Of a stretch of DNA of 64,000 nucleotides, positions 1 to 8,260 are shown in pieces. The notes beneath the pieces are model-generated. The model did no database searches, was not told the DNA's origin, and saw nothing but the letters and a program-made list of their open reading frames with translations. Where the stretch lies: contig NZ_CP023688.1 of assembly GCF_008704655.1 (NCBI RefSeq), positions 3,348,001 to 3,412,000 on the forward strand, given 5' to 3'. Every line of letters begins with the position of its first letter. Positions within the stretch are counted from its first letter, which is position 1. This stretch comes from Streptomyces rimosus (GTDB lineage: Bacteria; Actinomycetota; Actinomycetes; Streptomycetales; Streptomycetaceae). The position numbers and the translations under genes were made by a program.

Positions 1-1
1 G

Positions 2-1147
2 CCCCGAAGCGCAGCGCCCAGCGAGGACGCGGTCCGCGCCGCGCTCGCCACGGTGAACGACCCCGAGATCCACCGCCCCATCACCGACCTCGGCATGGTC
101 AAATCGGTGGAGATCGCGGCGGACGGCACGGTCGCGGTGGCGGTCTATCTGACGGTCGCGGGCTGCCCGATGCGCGAGACGATCACCGCGAACGTCCGGG
201 ACGCCGTGTCGCGTGTCGAGGGCGTCACCGGGGTCACCGTCGAGCTGGACGTGATGAGCGACGAGCAGCGCAAGGAGCTGGCCTCCTCGCTGCGCGGTGG
301 CACCGCCGAGCGCGAGGTGCCGTTCGCCAAGCCCGGCTCGCTGACCCGGGTGTACGCGGTCGCCTCCGGCAAGGGCGGCGTCGGCAAGTCCTCGGTGACG
401 GTCAACCTGGCGGCGGCGATGGCGGCCGACGGTCTGAAGGTCGGCGTGGTGGACGCCGACATCTACGGCCACTCGGTGCCCCGGATGCTGGGCGCGGACG
501 GCCGTCCCACCCAGGTCGAGAACATGATCATGCCGCCGTCGGCCAACGGCGTGAAGGTGATCTCCATCGGCATGTTCACCCCGGGCAACGCCCCGGTGGT
601 CTGGCGCGGCCCGATGCTGCACCGCGCGCTCCAGCAGTTCCTGGCCGATGTGTACTGGGGCGACCTGGACGTCCTGCTGCTCGACCTGCCCCCGGGCACC
701 GGCGACATCGCCATCTCGGTGGCGCAGCTCGTCCCGAACGCCGAGATCCTGGTCGTCACGACCCCGCAGCAGGCCGCCGCCGAGGTCGCCGAGCGGGCCG
801 GCTCCATCGCCGTACAGACCCACCAGAAGATCGTCGGCGTGGTGGAGAACATGTCCGGGCTGCCCTGCCCGCACTGCGACGAGATGGTGGACGTGTTCGG
901 CACCGGCGGCGGCGAGCGGGTCGCCGAGGGCCTGACGAAGACGACCGGCACCCAGGTGCCGGTGCTGGGCGCCATCCCGATCGACGTACGGCTGCGCGAG
1001 GGCGGCGACGAGGGCAAGCCGGTGGTGCTGACCGATCCGGAGTCCCCCGCCGGCGCGGCGATCCGCGCCATCGCGGGCAAGCTGGGCGGCCGGCAGCGCG
1101 GCCTGGCGGGCATGTCGCTGGGCATCACGCCGCGCAACAAGTTCTGA
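2..1147 (+). CDS. mrp: Mrp/NBP35-family Fe-S cluster carrier ATPase, 5' truncated by window edge
   Basis: A P-loop ATPase of the Mrp/ApbC/NBP35 family, thought to carry and transfer iron-sulfur clusters in the cytoplasm. The reading frame is open from base 2. The GTG at 53 is internal, because the codons before it read EDAVRAALAT, the expected start of the N-terminal DUF59/MIP18 domain. Counting from that GTG, the deviant Walker A GKGGVGKS lies at about residues 106-113. The Walker B-like DLPPGTGD follows near 220, and the cluster-binding CPHC motif near 271. Its length and domain order (DUF59 then ATPase) are normal for actinobacteria. It is followed by a hairpin at 1151-1182. In mycobacteria mrp also lies near sigE-rseA-htrA-tatB, so the neighbourhood is ancestral. 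The identification is firm; only the first few residues are missing. Confidence 0.95.
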   Translation, partial: PRSAAPSEDAVRAALATVNDPEIHRPITDLGMVKSVEIAADGTVAVAVYLTVAGCPMRETITANVRDAVSRVEGVTGVTVELDVMSDEQRKELASSLRGGTAEREVPFAKPGSLTRVYAVASGKGGVGKSSVTVNLAAAMAADGLKVGVVDADIYGHSVPRMLGADGRPTQVENMIMPPSANGVKVISIGMFTPGNAPVVWRGPMLHRALQQFLADVYWGDLDVLLLDLPPGTGDIAISVAQLVPNAEILVVTTPQQAAAEVAERAGSIAVQTHQKIVGVVENMSGLPCPHCDEMVDVFGTGGGERVAEGLTKTTGTQVPVLGAIPIDVRLREGGDEGKPVVLTDPESPAGAAIRAIAGKLGGRQRGLAGMSLGITPRNKF

Positions 1148-1150
1148 GCC

Positions 1151-1182
1151 GTTCCGGCCGCCGTCCGGGCGGTGGCCGGAAC
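1151..1182 (+). terminator. Putative terminator hairpin of mrp
   Basis: An inverted repeat, GTTCCGGCCGCC against GGCGGTGGCCGGAAC with a two-base bulge, begins four bases after the mrp stop. There is no clear T-run, which is usual for Streptomyces terminators. Confidence 0.5.
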
Positions 1183-1292
1183 GTGCGGAGGGGCGGGCCC
1201 GATGGGCTCGCCCCTTCTTGGTGTGCCGTCCGGCCCGCTCAGAGCGTCCGGCATGCCGTCCGGCTCGTACGGGATGGCCTGCGGCCCGTCCG

Positions 1293-2009
1293 TCAGTCCG
1301 CGGTCACGCCCTCCGCGGGCACGTCGTCCGCCCGCGCGTCCTCCCTGGCCGCGCCGCGCCTCCCGTGCTCGTACACGCTCAGGTCCTTGACCACGGCGAA
1401 GCCCAGCCCGTACGCGCTCATCCCGCGCCCGTACGCTCCGATGTGCACGCCCCCGGGGCCCTCACCGGCCGAGCCGGCCAGCACCCAGCCGTACTCCGAC
1501 TCGCGGTAGCGGAACGGCGTCGGTACGCCGTCCACCGGCAGCGTCAGCGCGCTCCAGCCCTCGCCGGCGAGGTCGTCGGCCAGCTCCCAGGCGAGCATCG
1601 TCTGCTGGTCGAGCCAGTCCTGGCGCAGCGAGCGGTCCATCTGCGTCGGCCACGTACGGGAGAGCAGGCCCGACCCGGCGAGCCAGGCCGCCGTGGAGAC
1701 GGAGGTGGCCTCCAGGACTCCCGTGCCGTCGGCACTGCGCCGCACCGGCCGGCTGGCGACGGTCACCACGACCGCGAAGCGCTCCGCGTCCGGCGCGGTC
1801 TCCACCTTTATGGTGGGCTCCTGGCCGTGGCCGGTGGCGCCGTGCTCGACCGTGCCGTCCGCCGCCGCGCCGACCTGCATCAGCCAGCGGGGGCCGGTGA
1901 ACGCCTCGTCGAGTCCGTACCACGGGAAAGCGGCCATCAGATAGCCGTCCACCTTGCGCGCGGCGTCGGCGGTGACCGCCTGCACTCCTGCCCGACCCGT
2001 CGTCTCCAT
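1293..2009 (-). CDS. Conserved hypothetical protein next to tatB/mrp
   Basis: A soluble-looking protein of 238 aa with no signal peptide or membrane segment. I do not recognise a named domain. The middle contains Trp-rich stretches (around WLMQVG, WLAGSG, WDWL-like segments) and alternating beta/alpha character. The C-terminal 30 residues are charged and low complexity (ARADDVPAEG). It is convergent with mrp and followed upstream by tatB on the same strand with a 127-bp gap, so it probably has its own promoter. The start (GTG/ATG region at 2009) follows GGAGGCTCCGC on the coding strand, a plausible ribosome-binding site. Its position between mrp and tatB suggests a housekeeping gene, but its function cannot be stated. 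Confidence 0.75.
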   Translation of the reverse strand: METTGRAGVQAVTADAARKVDGYLMAAFPWYGLDEAFTGPRWLMQVGAAADGTVEHGATGHGQEPTIKVETAPDAERFAVVVTVASRPVRRSADGTGVLEATSVSTAAWLAGSGLLSRTWPTQMDRSLRQDWLDQQTMLAWELADDLAGEGWSALTLPVDGVPTPFRYRESEYGWVLAGSAGEGPGGVHIGAYGRGMSAYGLGFAVVKDLSVYEHGRRGAAREDARADDVPAEGVTAD

Positions 2010-2136
2010 CTGCGCGGAGCCTCCTAGTTGCCCAATGTCGTGGGCGGCCCGCCCCCCTCAGGCGACCTCACCCCGGACACGGGGAGCATAGTCAACCCGG
2101 TCGGCACCAGCGGGCATAAGGCTTGCATAAGACGAG

Positions 2137-2619
2137 TCAGGTGGCATCAGGGTCGAACGGCGGGCGCTCGCCCTGCGACGGCTTCGCGCCCTTCTTGAAC
2201 ATGTCGGGCGCCGCGGAGCCGGTGCCCGGGTCCGTGGTGTCCTTGGCGAAGCTCACCCGGGACGAGGACCCCCGGTCGGCGGAGGAGGCGCTGTCGGTGC
2301 CGTGCACCGCGTCCGTGACCTCGGCCATCTCCTTCTTCAGGTCGAAGCCGTTACGGATCTCCTGGAGGCCGTACTGGTCGTTCTCCAGCACGTGCTTGCG
2401 CACGAAGTTGCGCGGCTTGAGGTCCTCGAACTCGAAGTCCTTGAACTCCGGCCCCAGCTCGCTGCGGATGTCCTCCTTGGCGTTGTCCGAGAACGCCCGC
2501 ATCTTGCGCACGAACCCCATGACATCCGAGATCACCTTGGGCAGCTTGTCCGGCCCGAAGATCAGAACCGCAAGGATCACGAGCGCGACCAGCTCTAGGG
2601 GTCCTATGTCGAAGAACAC
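2137..2619 (-). CDS. tatB: Sec-independent protein translocase subunit TatB
   Basis: TatB is the membrane subunit of the twin-arginine translocase that, with TatC, recognises folded Tat substrates. The protein (160 aa) opens with VFFDIGPLELVALVILAVL, the typical single N-terminal membrane helix. Next come the GPDKLPK hinge and an amphipathic helix, then a long charged tail. A much earlier start is open in this frame (to 2796), but GTG at 2619 is chosen because CCAAGGAG lies eight bases upstream and the TatB family starts exactly there. It lies downstream of the HtrA-type protease on the same strand, as in mycobacterial sigE-rseA-htrA-tatB clusters, so it may belong to an envelope-stress regulon. 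Confidence 0.93.
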   Translation of the reverse strand: MFFDIGPLELVALVILAVLIFGPDKLPKVISDVMGFVRKMRAFSDNAKEDIRSELGPEFKDFEFEDLKPRNFVRKHVLENDQYGLQEIRNGFDLKKEMAEVTDAVHGTDSASSADRGSSSRVSFAKDTTDPGTGSAAPDMFKKGAKPSQGERPPFDPDAT

Positions 2620-2792
2620 CTTGCAGCTCCTTGGGGGTAATCCGCGGCCTACCGGGACCTGGGGGGTCGAGGGGGACCTGTCCGGCCTATGGGCCAGGCC
2701 GCCTATCACGGTACCTGGCCCCGGCCGTCCGACGGGAGTCGCCCGCCCCAACACCGTGCAAACGCTCATGACCGGCGCCCGGGGTCCGGCGC

Positions 2793-4856
2793 TCACTCCT
2801 GGCTGGAGGCGCCCAGCGTGAGCTGCGCGGTCTGCTCGCCGCCGTCCCGGCGCAGGGTCAGCGTGAGCCGGTCACCCGGCCGGTGGCTGCGGATCTTGAT
2901 GATCAGCTCCTCGCCGCTGTGCACGGGCTGCCCGTCCACCTTGGTGATCACATCGCGCGGCTTGATGCCCGCCTTCGCCCCCGGGCCGCCGGGGGTGACC
3001 GGGGCGCCGCCGTCCTTGCTCTTCGAGCTGACCCGGGCGCCGTCGCCCGCGTACTCCATCTCCAGCGTGACGCCGATCACCGGGTGCAGGACCTTGCCCT
3101 TGTTGATCAGCTGCTCGGCCACCCACTTGCCCTGGTTGATCGGGATGGCGAAGCCCAGACCTATGCTGCCGCCCTGGCCGCCGCCCTCCAGACCGCCGCC
3201 GGAGCTGTCGGCCGCGCGGATGGCGCTGTTGATGCCGATCACCCGCGCCCGGGAGTCGACGAGCGGGCCGCCGGAGTTCCCCGGGTTGATCGGGGCGTCG
3301 GTCTGCAGGGCGTCCACGTACGAGACGTCGCTGCCGTCGCCCTTCTTGCCGCCCGCGGTGATGGGGCGCTGCTTGGCGCTGATGATGCCCGCGGTCACCG
3401 TGTTGGCGAGGTCGTACGGGGCGCCGATCGCCACGACGGGGTCGCCGACCCGTACGGAGTCGGAGTCGCCGAGCGCCAGCGGGCGCAGCCCGGAGACGCC
3501 CTGGACCTGCACGACGGCCAGGTCATAGCCGCCGTCCCGGCCGATGACCTTGGCCTTGGCGGTCTCACCGCCACTGAAGGAGACGGATATCTCGCCGCCG
3601 GTGCCGGCCGGCTCGACGACGTGATTGTTGGTGAGGATGTGGCCCTGCTTGTCGAGGACGAAGCCGGTGCCGGTGCCCTGCTCGGAATTGCCGCGGACAT
3701 GCAGGGTGACCACGCTGGGCAGGGCCGCCTGGGCGATCCCGGCGACGCTGTCCGGCTTGCGGCCGCCCCCGTCACCGGTGTCCTGCGGCAGCTCGATGGA
3801 GCCCAGGCCGCCGTTGCGCTCGATGTACGCGCCGACACCGCCGCCGATACCGCCCGCCAGCAGCGCCAGCGCGACCGCCCCGGCCGCCAGCGCGCCGCGG
3901 CGGCTGCGCCGGGGCGCCGCCGGGGGCGGAGGCGGCGTGCCCAGCGCCATCGCCCCGCCGTGCTGCGGCGTGCGCCAGGGGTCGTACTGCTGCCAGTGGC
4001 CCGTGGCCTCGCCGGGCTGGTGACTCCCGGGCTGCGGTACGGGCGGCTGTCCCGGGTGGGGCGCGCCGTGCGCCTCGGGCGGGAGCGGGGCGCCGGACGC
4101 GTCGTGCGCCACGGCGGGCAGCCGCGCGCCGTCGCCCTTGGTCAGCACGGTGGTGTCCGTGCCGGAGGACGGGGTGGCCGCGGGGTCGTGCGGGGCGGCC
4201 GGGGCGTGCCCGGACCGGTCGTGCGCGGCCGGCGGCTCGGCCTGGGGCATCGGCGTACGGGTGGAGTCGGCGTACGGCTGGGGCCGGGCAGCAGGGGGCT
4301 GCGGCTGGGCCGGGTACGGCGGCTGGGGCGGTACGGGGACGCCGGTGCCGTAGGCGGGCTGGCCGGGCGGCGGAACGGCGGCCGTGCCCTGCGGCGGGAC
4401 GCCGGTGCCGTGGGCCGGGGTGGCCATCGGGCGCTGGACCGGCGGCGCGGGGGCCCAAGGTCCGGGGTCGCCGTACGGAGGCGTACCGTACGGGTCCTGG
4501 GGGTGCAGCGGCTGCTGCGGCGGGGCGGTCGGCGGCGCGGGGACCTGGCCGGCTGACGGCGGTGCGTCGGAGGGCACGCCGGAGGCGGCCCGGGGTGACG
4601 CCGTGTCAGGGGCAGGACCGGACGTACCGCCTGATACGGACGCGTCCCCCGTCGTCACGGCATCGCCCGACGCCCCGGGCACCTCGCCACTTCCCCCCAC
4701 GCCCGCCGCCGGGAACTCCCGTGTCGCGGCGTCCCCTTCGGAGCCCGGCGCCGTGGCGCCGGGCGCGGCCGCGGAGTCCGCCGCCGGAGGCGCGGGCCGC
4801 TGCCCCGGCCGGCTCCACCAGTTCCGCTTCGGCCCGGCGGCCGTCCCCTCGTCCAT
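2793..4856 (-). CDS. htrA: HtrA/DegP-type membrane-anchored serine protease with PDZ domain
   Basis: A periplasm-facing quality-control protease of family S1C, 687 aa. The first ~315 residues are Pro/Ala/Gly/Gln-rich and predicted disordered and cytoplasmic. One membrane helix follows (about 319-342, after RRSRRGA), then the trypsin-like domain with His412 (TNNHVV), Asp445 (GYDLAVV) and Ser528 (NPGNSGGP). A single PDZ domain fills roughly 590-685 (ending near GDRLTLTLRRDG). The start has GGGGAGATC before ATG. It lies between the anti-sigma gene and tatB on the same strand, the order seen in mycobacterial sigE regions, which supports a role in the envelope-stress response. The N-terminal extension is unusually long for HtrA proteins. 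Confidence 0.93.
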   Translation of the reverse strand: MDEGTAAGPKRNWWSRPGQRPAPPAADSAAAPGATAPGSEGDAATREFPAAGVGGSGEVPGASGDAVTTGDASVSGGTSGPAPDTASPRAASGVPSDAPPSAGQVPAPPTAPPQQPLHPQDPYGTPPYGDPGPWAPAPPVQRPMATPAHGTGVPPQGTAAVPPPGQPAYGTGVPVPPQPPYPAQPQPPAARPQPYADSTRTPMPQAEPPAAHDRSGHAPAAPHDPAATPSSGTDTTVLTKGDGARLPAVAHDASGAPLPPEAHGAPHPGQPPVPQPGSHQPGEATGHWQQYDPWRTPQHGGAMALGTPPPPPAAPRRSRRGALAAGAVALALLAGGIGGGVGAYIERNGGLGSIELPQDTGDGGGRKPDSVAGIAQAALPSVVTLHVRGNSEQGTGTGFVLDKQGHILTNNHVVEPAGTGGEISVSFSGGETAKAKVIGRDGGYDLAVVQVQGVSGLRPLALGDSDSVRVGDPVVAIGAPYDLANTVTAGIISAKQRPITAGGKKGDGSDVSYVDALQTDAPINPGNSGGPLVDSRARVIGINSAIRAADSSGGGLEGGGQGGSIGLGFAIPINQGKWVAEQLINKGKVLHPVIGVTLEMEYAGDGARVSSKSKDGGAPVTPGGPGAKAGIKPRDVITKVDGQPVHSGEELIIKIRSHRPGDRLTLTLRRDGGEQTAQLTLGASSQE

Positions 4857-4993
4857 GATCTCCCCACCGATACGCCCGCCGTGTCACACGGGCACCGCCA
4901 CCTCACCGGCGGCGCGGCCCGCCAGGAGCCCGGCACACAGCACCGCCCGGACAGCGATTCAACCAGGTCCGCGCGGCCTCGCGCAGGGCCCGG

Positions 4994-5986
4994 TCAGCGC
5001 TGGGCGGGGCGGTGGGCGGTCAGCGTCTCCCGGGAGGCGGGGGCGGACGGTCCGAAGGCCCCGGCCAGGGGACGCCCGGAGTCCGCCGACGGCGGCGGCG
5101 GGCCCTCGGCGCGGGCGCCGGACAGCGGGGACGCGACGGCCGGTGCGAGGTGGTACGGCAGGCCCTGACCGGTCGGCACCGTCAGTGCGGAGCGGCCGTC
5201 GGACGGCCATCCGACCAGGGAGAGCGACAGGGGCGGGGCAGGGCGTGCGGCCACCGACGGTCCGGCCAGGCCCAGCGAGCTGGGCGCCGGCTCGGCGGTG
5301 GCGCCCGCGGCCGGGAGCGAGCGGGACCAGGGGCTGCCGGTCGCCGACATGGGCACGCCGTGGCTCAGGTCGGGCCGTCCGTAGGGGCCCGGGGTGGCGC
5401 TGAGCGGCGTCATCTGGCTGCCCGTACCGTCCGTACGCCCGCCGGGGCCGTCGACCGCCGCTTCCAGGGGCAGCGCGCCGCCGAGCGCGAACGCCGCCAG
5501 CGAGACCGCGCCGGCCGCCGCGGCGGCGAACCGGCGGCGCTGCGGCGCAGAGCGCTCCGTCTCGTGGATACGGAACCCCCGGGAGCGCGGCTGCCGCGGC
5601 ACCGCGCCGATGGCATGGGCGCCGGACGGCGCGTAGCGGATCGAGCCGCCGCGCGCCTCGAAGTCGCCGCCTCCGGCCAGATCACCGCCGAACGCGCCGC
5701 CGCCGAGGCCGCCGCGGCCCAGTCGACTTCCAAAGCCGTCGGCATCACCTCCGGGCAGGCCCTGGAGACGCGCCAGCAGCCCCTCGGAGGGTCCGGGGGG
5801 CGCGGTTTCCGCGAAGACGTTCTTCAGCTGTCGCTGGTCGTCGGCCTCCGCCTTGCACTTTCCACACGTAGCGAGATGCGCGAGCACCCGCTCGCGCGCG
5901 TCATGTCCCAACTCCCCGTCGACCAGAGCCGCGAGGCGGTCGCCGAGATGATGCTCGGCGGGGGACGGACCGCCTGTACCGCTCAC
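4994..5986 (-). CDS. rseA: RseA-like zinc-binding anti-sigma factor (membrane protein)
   Basis: This protein binds and holds inactive the ECF sigma factor encoded just upstream. The N-terminal 50 residues form a ZAS anti-sigma domain with the signature HxxxCxxC (His37, Cys41, Cys44, in HLATCGKC). One membrane helix lies at about 153-177 ([15 protein letters not shown]). The remaining ~150 residues are a Pro/Ser/Gly-rich extracytoplasmic tail. The GTG start overlaps the sigma-factor stop by four bases (GTGA), which implies translational coupling and matched stoichiometry. Mycobacterial RseA is much shorter and soluble. The Gly-rich linker (about 80-115) and the long outer tail here suggest signal input from outside the membrane. 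The symbol is used by analogy. Confidence 0.85.
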   Translation of the reverse strand: MSGTGGPSPAEHHLGDRLAALVDGELGHDARERVLAHLATCGKCKAEADDQRQLKNVFAETAPPGPSEGLLARLQGLPGGDADGFGSRLGRGGLGGGAFGGDLAGGGDFEARGGSIRYAPSGAHAIGAVPRQPRSRGFRIHETERSAPQRRRFAAAAAGAVSLAAFALGGALPLEAAVDGPGGRTDGTGSQMTPLSATPGPYGRPDLSHGVPMSATGSPWSRSLPAAGATAEPAPSSLGLAGPSVAARPAPPLSLSLVGWPSDGRSALTVPTGQGLPYHLAPAVASPLSGARAEGPPPPSADSGRPLAGAFGPSAPASRETLTAHRPAQR

Positions 5987-6777
5987 GCGATTCCGACCTC
6001 CCCTGTAGTGAGCGAAGTGAGCGTCCGCTGTTCGCGCTCCTCGGCGCGCGCCGCCGGGGAGCGGTGCTTGAGCGCCTTGCGCAGGTGGGAGCGGCCGCGG
6101 TGGATCCGGCTGCGGACGGTGCCCAGCTTGACGCCGAGGGTGGCGGCGATCTCCTCGTACGACAGGCCTTCGATGTCGCAGAGCACGACGGCGGCGCGGA
6201 ACTCGGGCGCGAGGGTGTCCAGCGCCTGCTGCACGTCGGCGTCGAAGTGGGTGTCGTTGAAGTGCTGCTGCGGGGAGGGCTCGCGGCTGGGGAGCCGCTC
6301 GGCCGCGTCGTCGCCGAGCGCGTCGAAGCGGATGCGCTGGCGGCGGCGGACCATGTCCAGGAAGAGGTTGGTCGTGATGCGGTGCAGCCAGCCCTCGAAG
6401 GTGCCGGGGGTGTACGTCGACAGCGAGCGGAAGACGCGGACGAACACCTCCTGGGTCAGGTCCTCGGCGTCGTGCTGGTTGCCCGTGAGGCGGTAGGCGA
6501 GGCGGTAGACCCGTGCGCTGTGGGTGCTGACGATCTCCTCCCAGCTCGGCGGGGACCAGACCTGCGCGTCCGCTTCGGCGGCGAAGGTCGCTGTCGTAGC
6601 GGTGTCGGAGGCCCCTGCCCTGCCCTTGAGGCCGTGGGAGCGGGAACGGTCAGCGGTGTCTGTCACGGATTTCGGCTCGACGACCGACCGCCTGAAGCGC
6701 CTGCGCGCCCATCGGTCACCCGCCGCAGCCGCACCTCCCCTGGTGGCTCTGGTGGTGTCCAGTAGAGCCCCTACCAT
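5983..6777 (-). CDS. sigE: ECF RNA polymerase sigma factor, mycobacterial SigE-like
   Basis: A group 4 sigma factor that directs RNA polymerase to envelope-stress promoters. Region 2 is clear ([25 protein letters not shown], then [11 protein letters not shown]). Region 4 follows ([20 protein letters not shown], then a helix-turn-helix ending [10 protein letters not shown]). The frame is open up to 6894. However, ATG at 6777 is preferred (264 aa): it has GAGGTGG four bases upstream, and a candidate ECF promoter at 6891-6919 would start the transcript downstream of 6894. It overlaps the anti-sigma gene by four bases. The symbol refers to the mycobacterial sigE-rseA-htrA-tatB cluster, not to S. 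coelicolor sigE of the cseABC locus. Confidence 0.88.
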   Translation of the reverse strand: MVGALLDTTRATRGGAAAAGDRWARRRFRRSVVEPKSVTDTADRSRSHGLKGRAGASDTATTATFAAEADAQVWSPPSWEEIVSTHSARVYRLAYRLTGNQHDAEDLTQEVFVRVFRSLSTYTPGTFEGWLHRITTNLFLDMVRRRQRIRFDALGDDAAERLPSREPSPQQHFNDTHFDADVQQALDTLAPEFRAAVVLCDIEGLSYEEIAATLGVKLGTVRSRIHRGRSHLRKALKHRSPAARAEEREQRTLTSLTTGEVGIA

Positions 6778-6890
6778 ATCCACCTCGCCCGTTAGCTCCG
6801 GATAAGCAGATTTGACCTGCTTTTGGTCTGGCTTCGTGTCATCACGCACATCTCGCTGGGTCTTCACCGGCGCATCCCCCCTGCAGTGCT

Positions 6891-6919
6891 TCAACGCCCG
6901 GTCCCATCTGCGGGTTCCC
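6891..6919 (-). promoter_or_regulatory. ECF-type promoter upstream of the sigma factor (likely autoregulatory)
   Basis: On the minus strand GGGAACC (6913-6919) and CGTTGA (6891-6896) are separated by about 16-17 bases. This matches the general ECF pattern GGAAC-N16/17-CGTT. It lies about 110 bases before the preferred sigma-factor start, so the factor probably drives its own gene. Confidence 0.6.
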
Positions 6920-6972
6920 GCACGCAGCGGATACAGTCACGGTTGCGTCAACTACGGGGACAGGAGAGGGCC

Positions 6973-7626
6973 ATTACCGGCAACCGGCAGACGAGCTTGG
7001 CATTCGCCGAGGCGTACGGCGCCGGGACCATCGACGACAAGGCCGACGCCGCCCTGCACTGGTCCCGCGAGCAGGCGCGGGAGGCGGGCATCCGCGCGGT
7101 CTCCACGGGCACCGGCACCGCCCTGCGCCTGCTCGCCGCGACGGCGGACGCCAAGGCGGTCGCCGAGATCGGCACCGGCACGGGAGTGTCGGGCATCTAC
7201 CTTCTGCACGGTATGCGGCCGGACGGCGTCCTGACGACGGTCGACCTGGAACCGGAGCGGCAGCAGTTCGCGAAGCAGGCGTTCCGGGAGGCGGGCTTCG
7301 CCGGCAACCGCGCGCGCTTCATCCCCGGCCGCGCCCTGGACGTCCTGCCCCGGCTCGCGGACGGCGGCTACGACCTCGTCTTCTGTGACGGCGACCGCAT
7401 GGAGTGCCTCGACTACCTCGCTGAATCGTTGCGGCTGCTGCGCCCCGGCGGCCTGGTCTGCTTCGAGGGCGTCTTCGCCGACGGCCGTACCGTCGACTCG
7501 GCGGCGCAGCCCGCGGAGGTGCTGCGCCTGCGGGAGCTGCTGCGCACGCTGCGCGAGAGCGACGCGCTGATCTCGTCCCTGCTGCCGGTGGGCGACGGGC
7601 TGCTGTGCGCCGTCAAGCGCGGATGA
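6973..7626 (+). CDS. Class I SAM-dependent O-methyltransferase
   Basis: A Rossmann-fold methyltransferase of the catechol/caffeoyl-CoA O-methyltransferase type (methyltransf_3/24). Motif I reads EIGTGTGVSG, and an acidic ribose-binding stretch follows at TVDLEPE. The motif IV region is DLVFCDGDR, with LLRPGGLVCFE after it. Its mycobacterial counterpart sits at the same place, divergent from sigE. The frame is open well upstream, but upstream codons overlap the sigma-factor promoter region and do not look like protein. The best ribosome-binding site, AGGAGAG at 6962-6968, is followed by the in-frame codon ATT at 6973 (217 aa). Alternatives are TTG at 6943 or TTG at 6997. The start is therefore uncertain while the function is clear; the methyl acceptor is unknown. 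Confidence 0.82.
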   Translation: MTGNRQTSLAFAEAYGAGTIDDKADAALHWSREQAREAGIRAVSTGTGTALRLLAATADAKAVAEIGTGTGVSGIYLLHGMRPDGVLTTVDLEPERQQFAKQAFREAGFAGNRARFIPGRALDVLPRLADGGYDLVFCDGDRMECLDYLAESLRLLRPGGLVCFEGVFADGRTVDSAAQPAEVLRLRELLRTLRESDALISSLLPVGDGLLCAVKRG

Positions 7627-7668
7627 CCACGGCCGGGAGCCGGGCGGGCGCCGCCCGGGAACGAACGC

Positions 7669-7713
7669 GGCCCCGGCAGGCGTCGCGCGCACGCGCGAGC
7701 ACCGGCCGGGGCC
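7669..7713. terminator. Putative bidirectional terminator
   Basis: GGCCCCGGC (7669-7677) pairs with GCCGGGGCC (7705-7713), with further complementary CGCGCG bases inside. It lies between convergent genes (the methyltransferase and the DUF3117 protein). Confidence 0.4.
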
Positions 7714-7778
7714 CGGGTATTCGGCTGGGGGTCCAGGGGTCAGCCCCGGGAAACCGCAGCATCAGGGCGGCTGCCCTG

Positions 7779-7946
7779 TCAGACGGTGACCTTCTCCAGG
7801 GCCTCGCCCAGGGCCTTGGCTTCGTCGGGAGTCAGCTCGACGACGAGTCGACCGCCGCCTTCGAGCGGAACGCGCATGACGATGCCCCGCCCCTCCTTGG
7901 TCACCTCGAGCGGGCCGTCGCCCGTCCGCGGCTTCATGGCCGCCAT
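7779..7946 (-). CDS. DUF3117 family mini-protein
   Basis: A 55-aa protein too short for a standard ORF cut-off. It begins MAAMKPRTGDGP, has a beta-rich middle (GIVMRVPLEG, RLVVEL) and ends in a short helix (DEAKALGEALEKV). This is the complete DUF3117 family, conserved through actinobacteria, including the gene next to tag in mycobacteria. A strong AAGGGGA site lies seven bases before the ATG. The function is unknown. Strong conservation, small size and invariable genomic setting suggest a core regulatory or adaptor role. Confidence 0.9.
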   Translation of the reverse strand: MAAMKPRTGDGPLEVTKEGRGIVMRVPLEGGGRLVVELTPDEAKALGEALEKVTV

Positions 7947-8260
7947 GCTCGTTCCCCTTCCTGAAACCAGCTCACGCAGCCGACAACCCAGGTGTCACCG
8001 GCATCGAACACATTGCTTCCAGGCCATTATCCCGCATCGCACGACCCGATGACCAACATCGGGGAGCATCCCTTCGGCAACGCGCTCTCGCAAAACCACC
8101 CAATTCGGGGAGTGGGCTGCGATACTTCGCCATCCACCGGCGTCCGGTCCCGGCCGGTTCTTTGACGTACGTCACATGACGGGCGCCGATGATCTCCGGC
8201 ATCCTGAGCGACGGCTGCCACAGCCGGGCAGCCCGAGCCGCGACGGAGGGACCCCTCACC
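7947..8260. promoter_or_regulatory. Divergent intergenic region (314 bp) with a 12-bp palindrome
   Basis: This region separates the DUF3117 gene from the enoyl-CoA hydratase gene and should carry both promoters. The perfect palindrome TGACGTACGTCA at 8163-8174 lies about 90 bases before the hydratase start and is a candidate operator. I see no open frame in it with coding character. Confidence 0.45.

Noticed and set aside
6823..6972. Upstream extension of the methyltransferase frame
   Set aside because: It runs through the sigma-factor promoter and has no coding character or ribosome-binding site.
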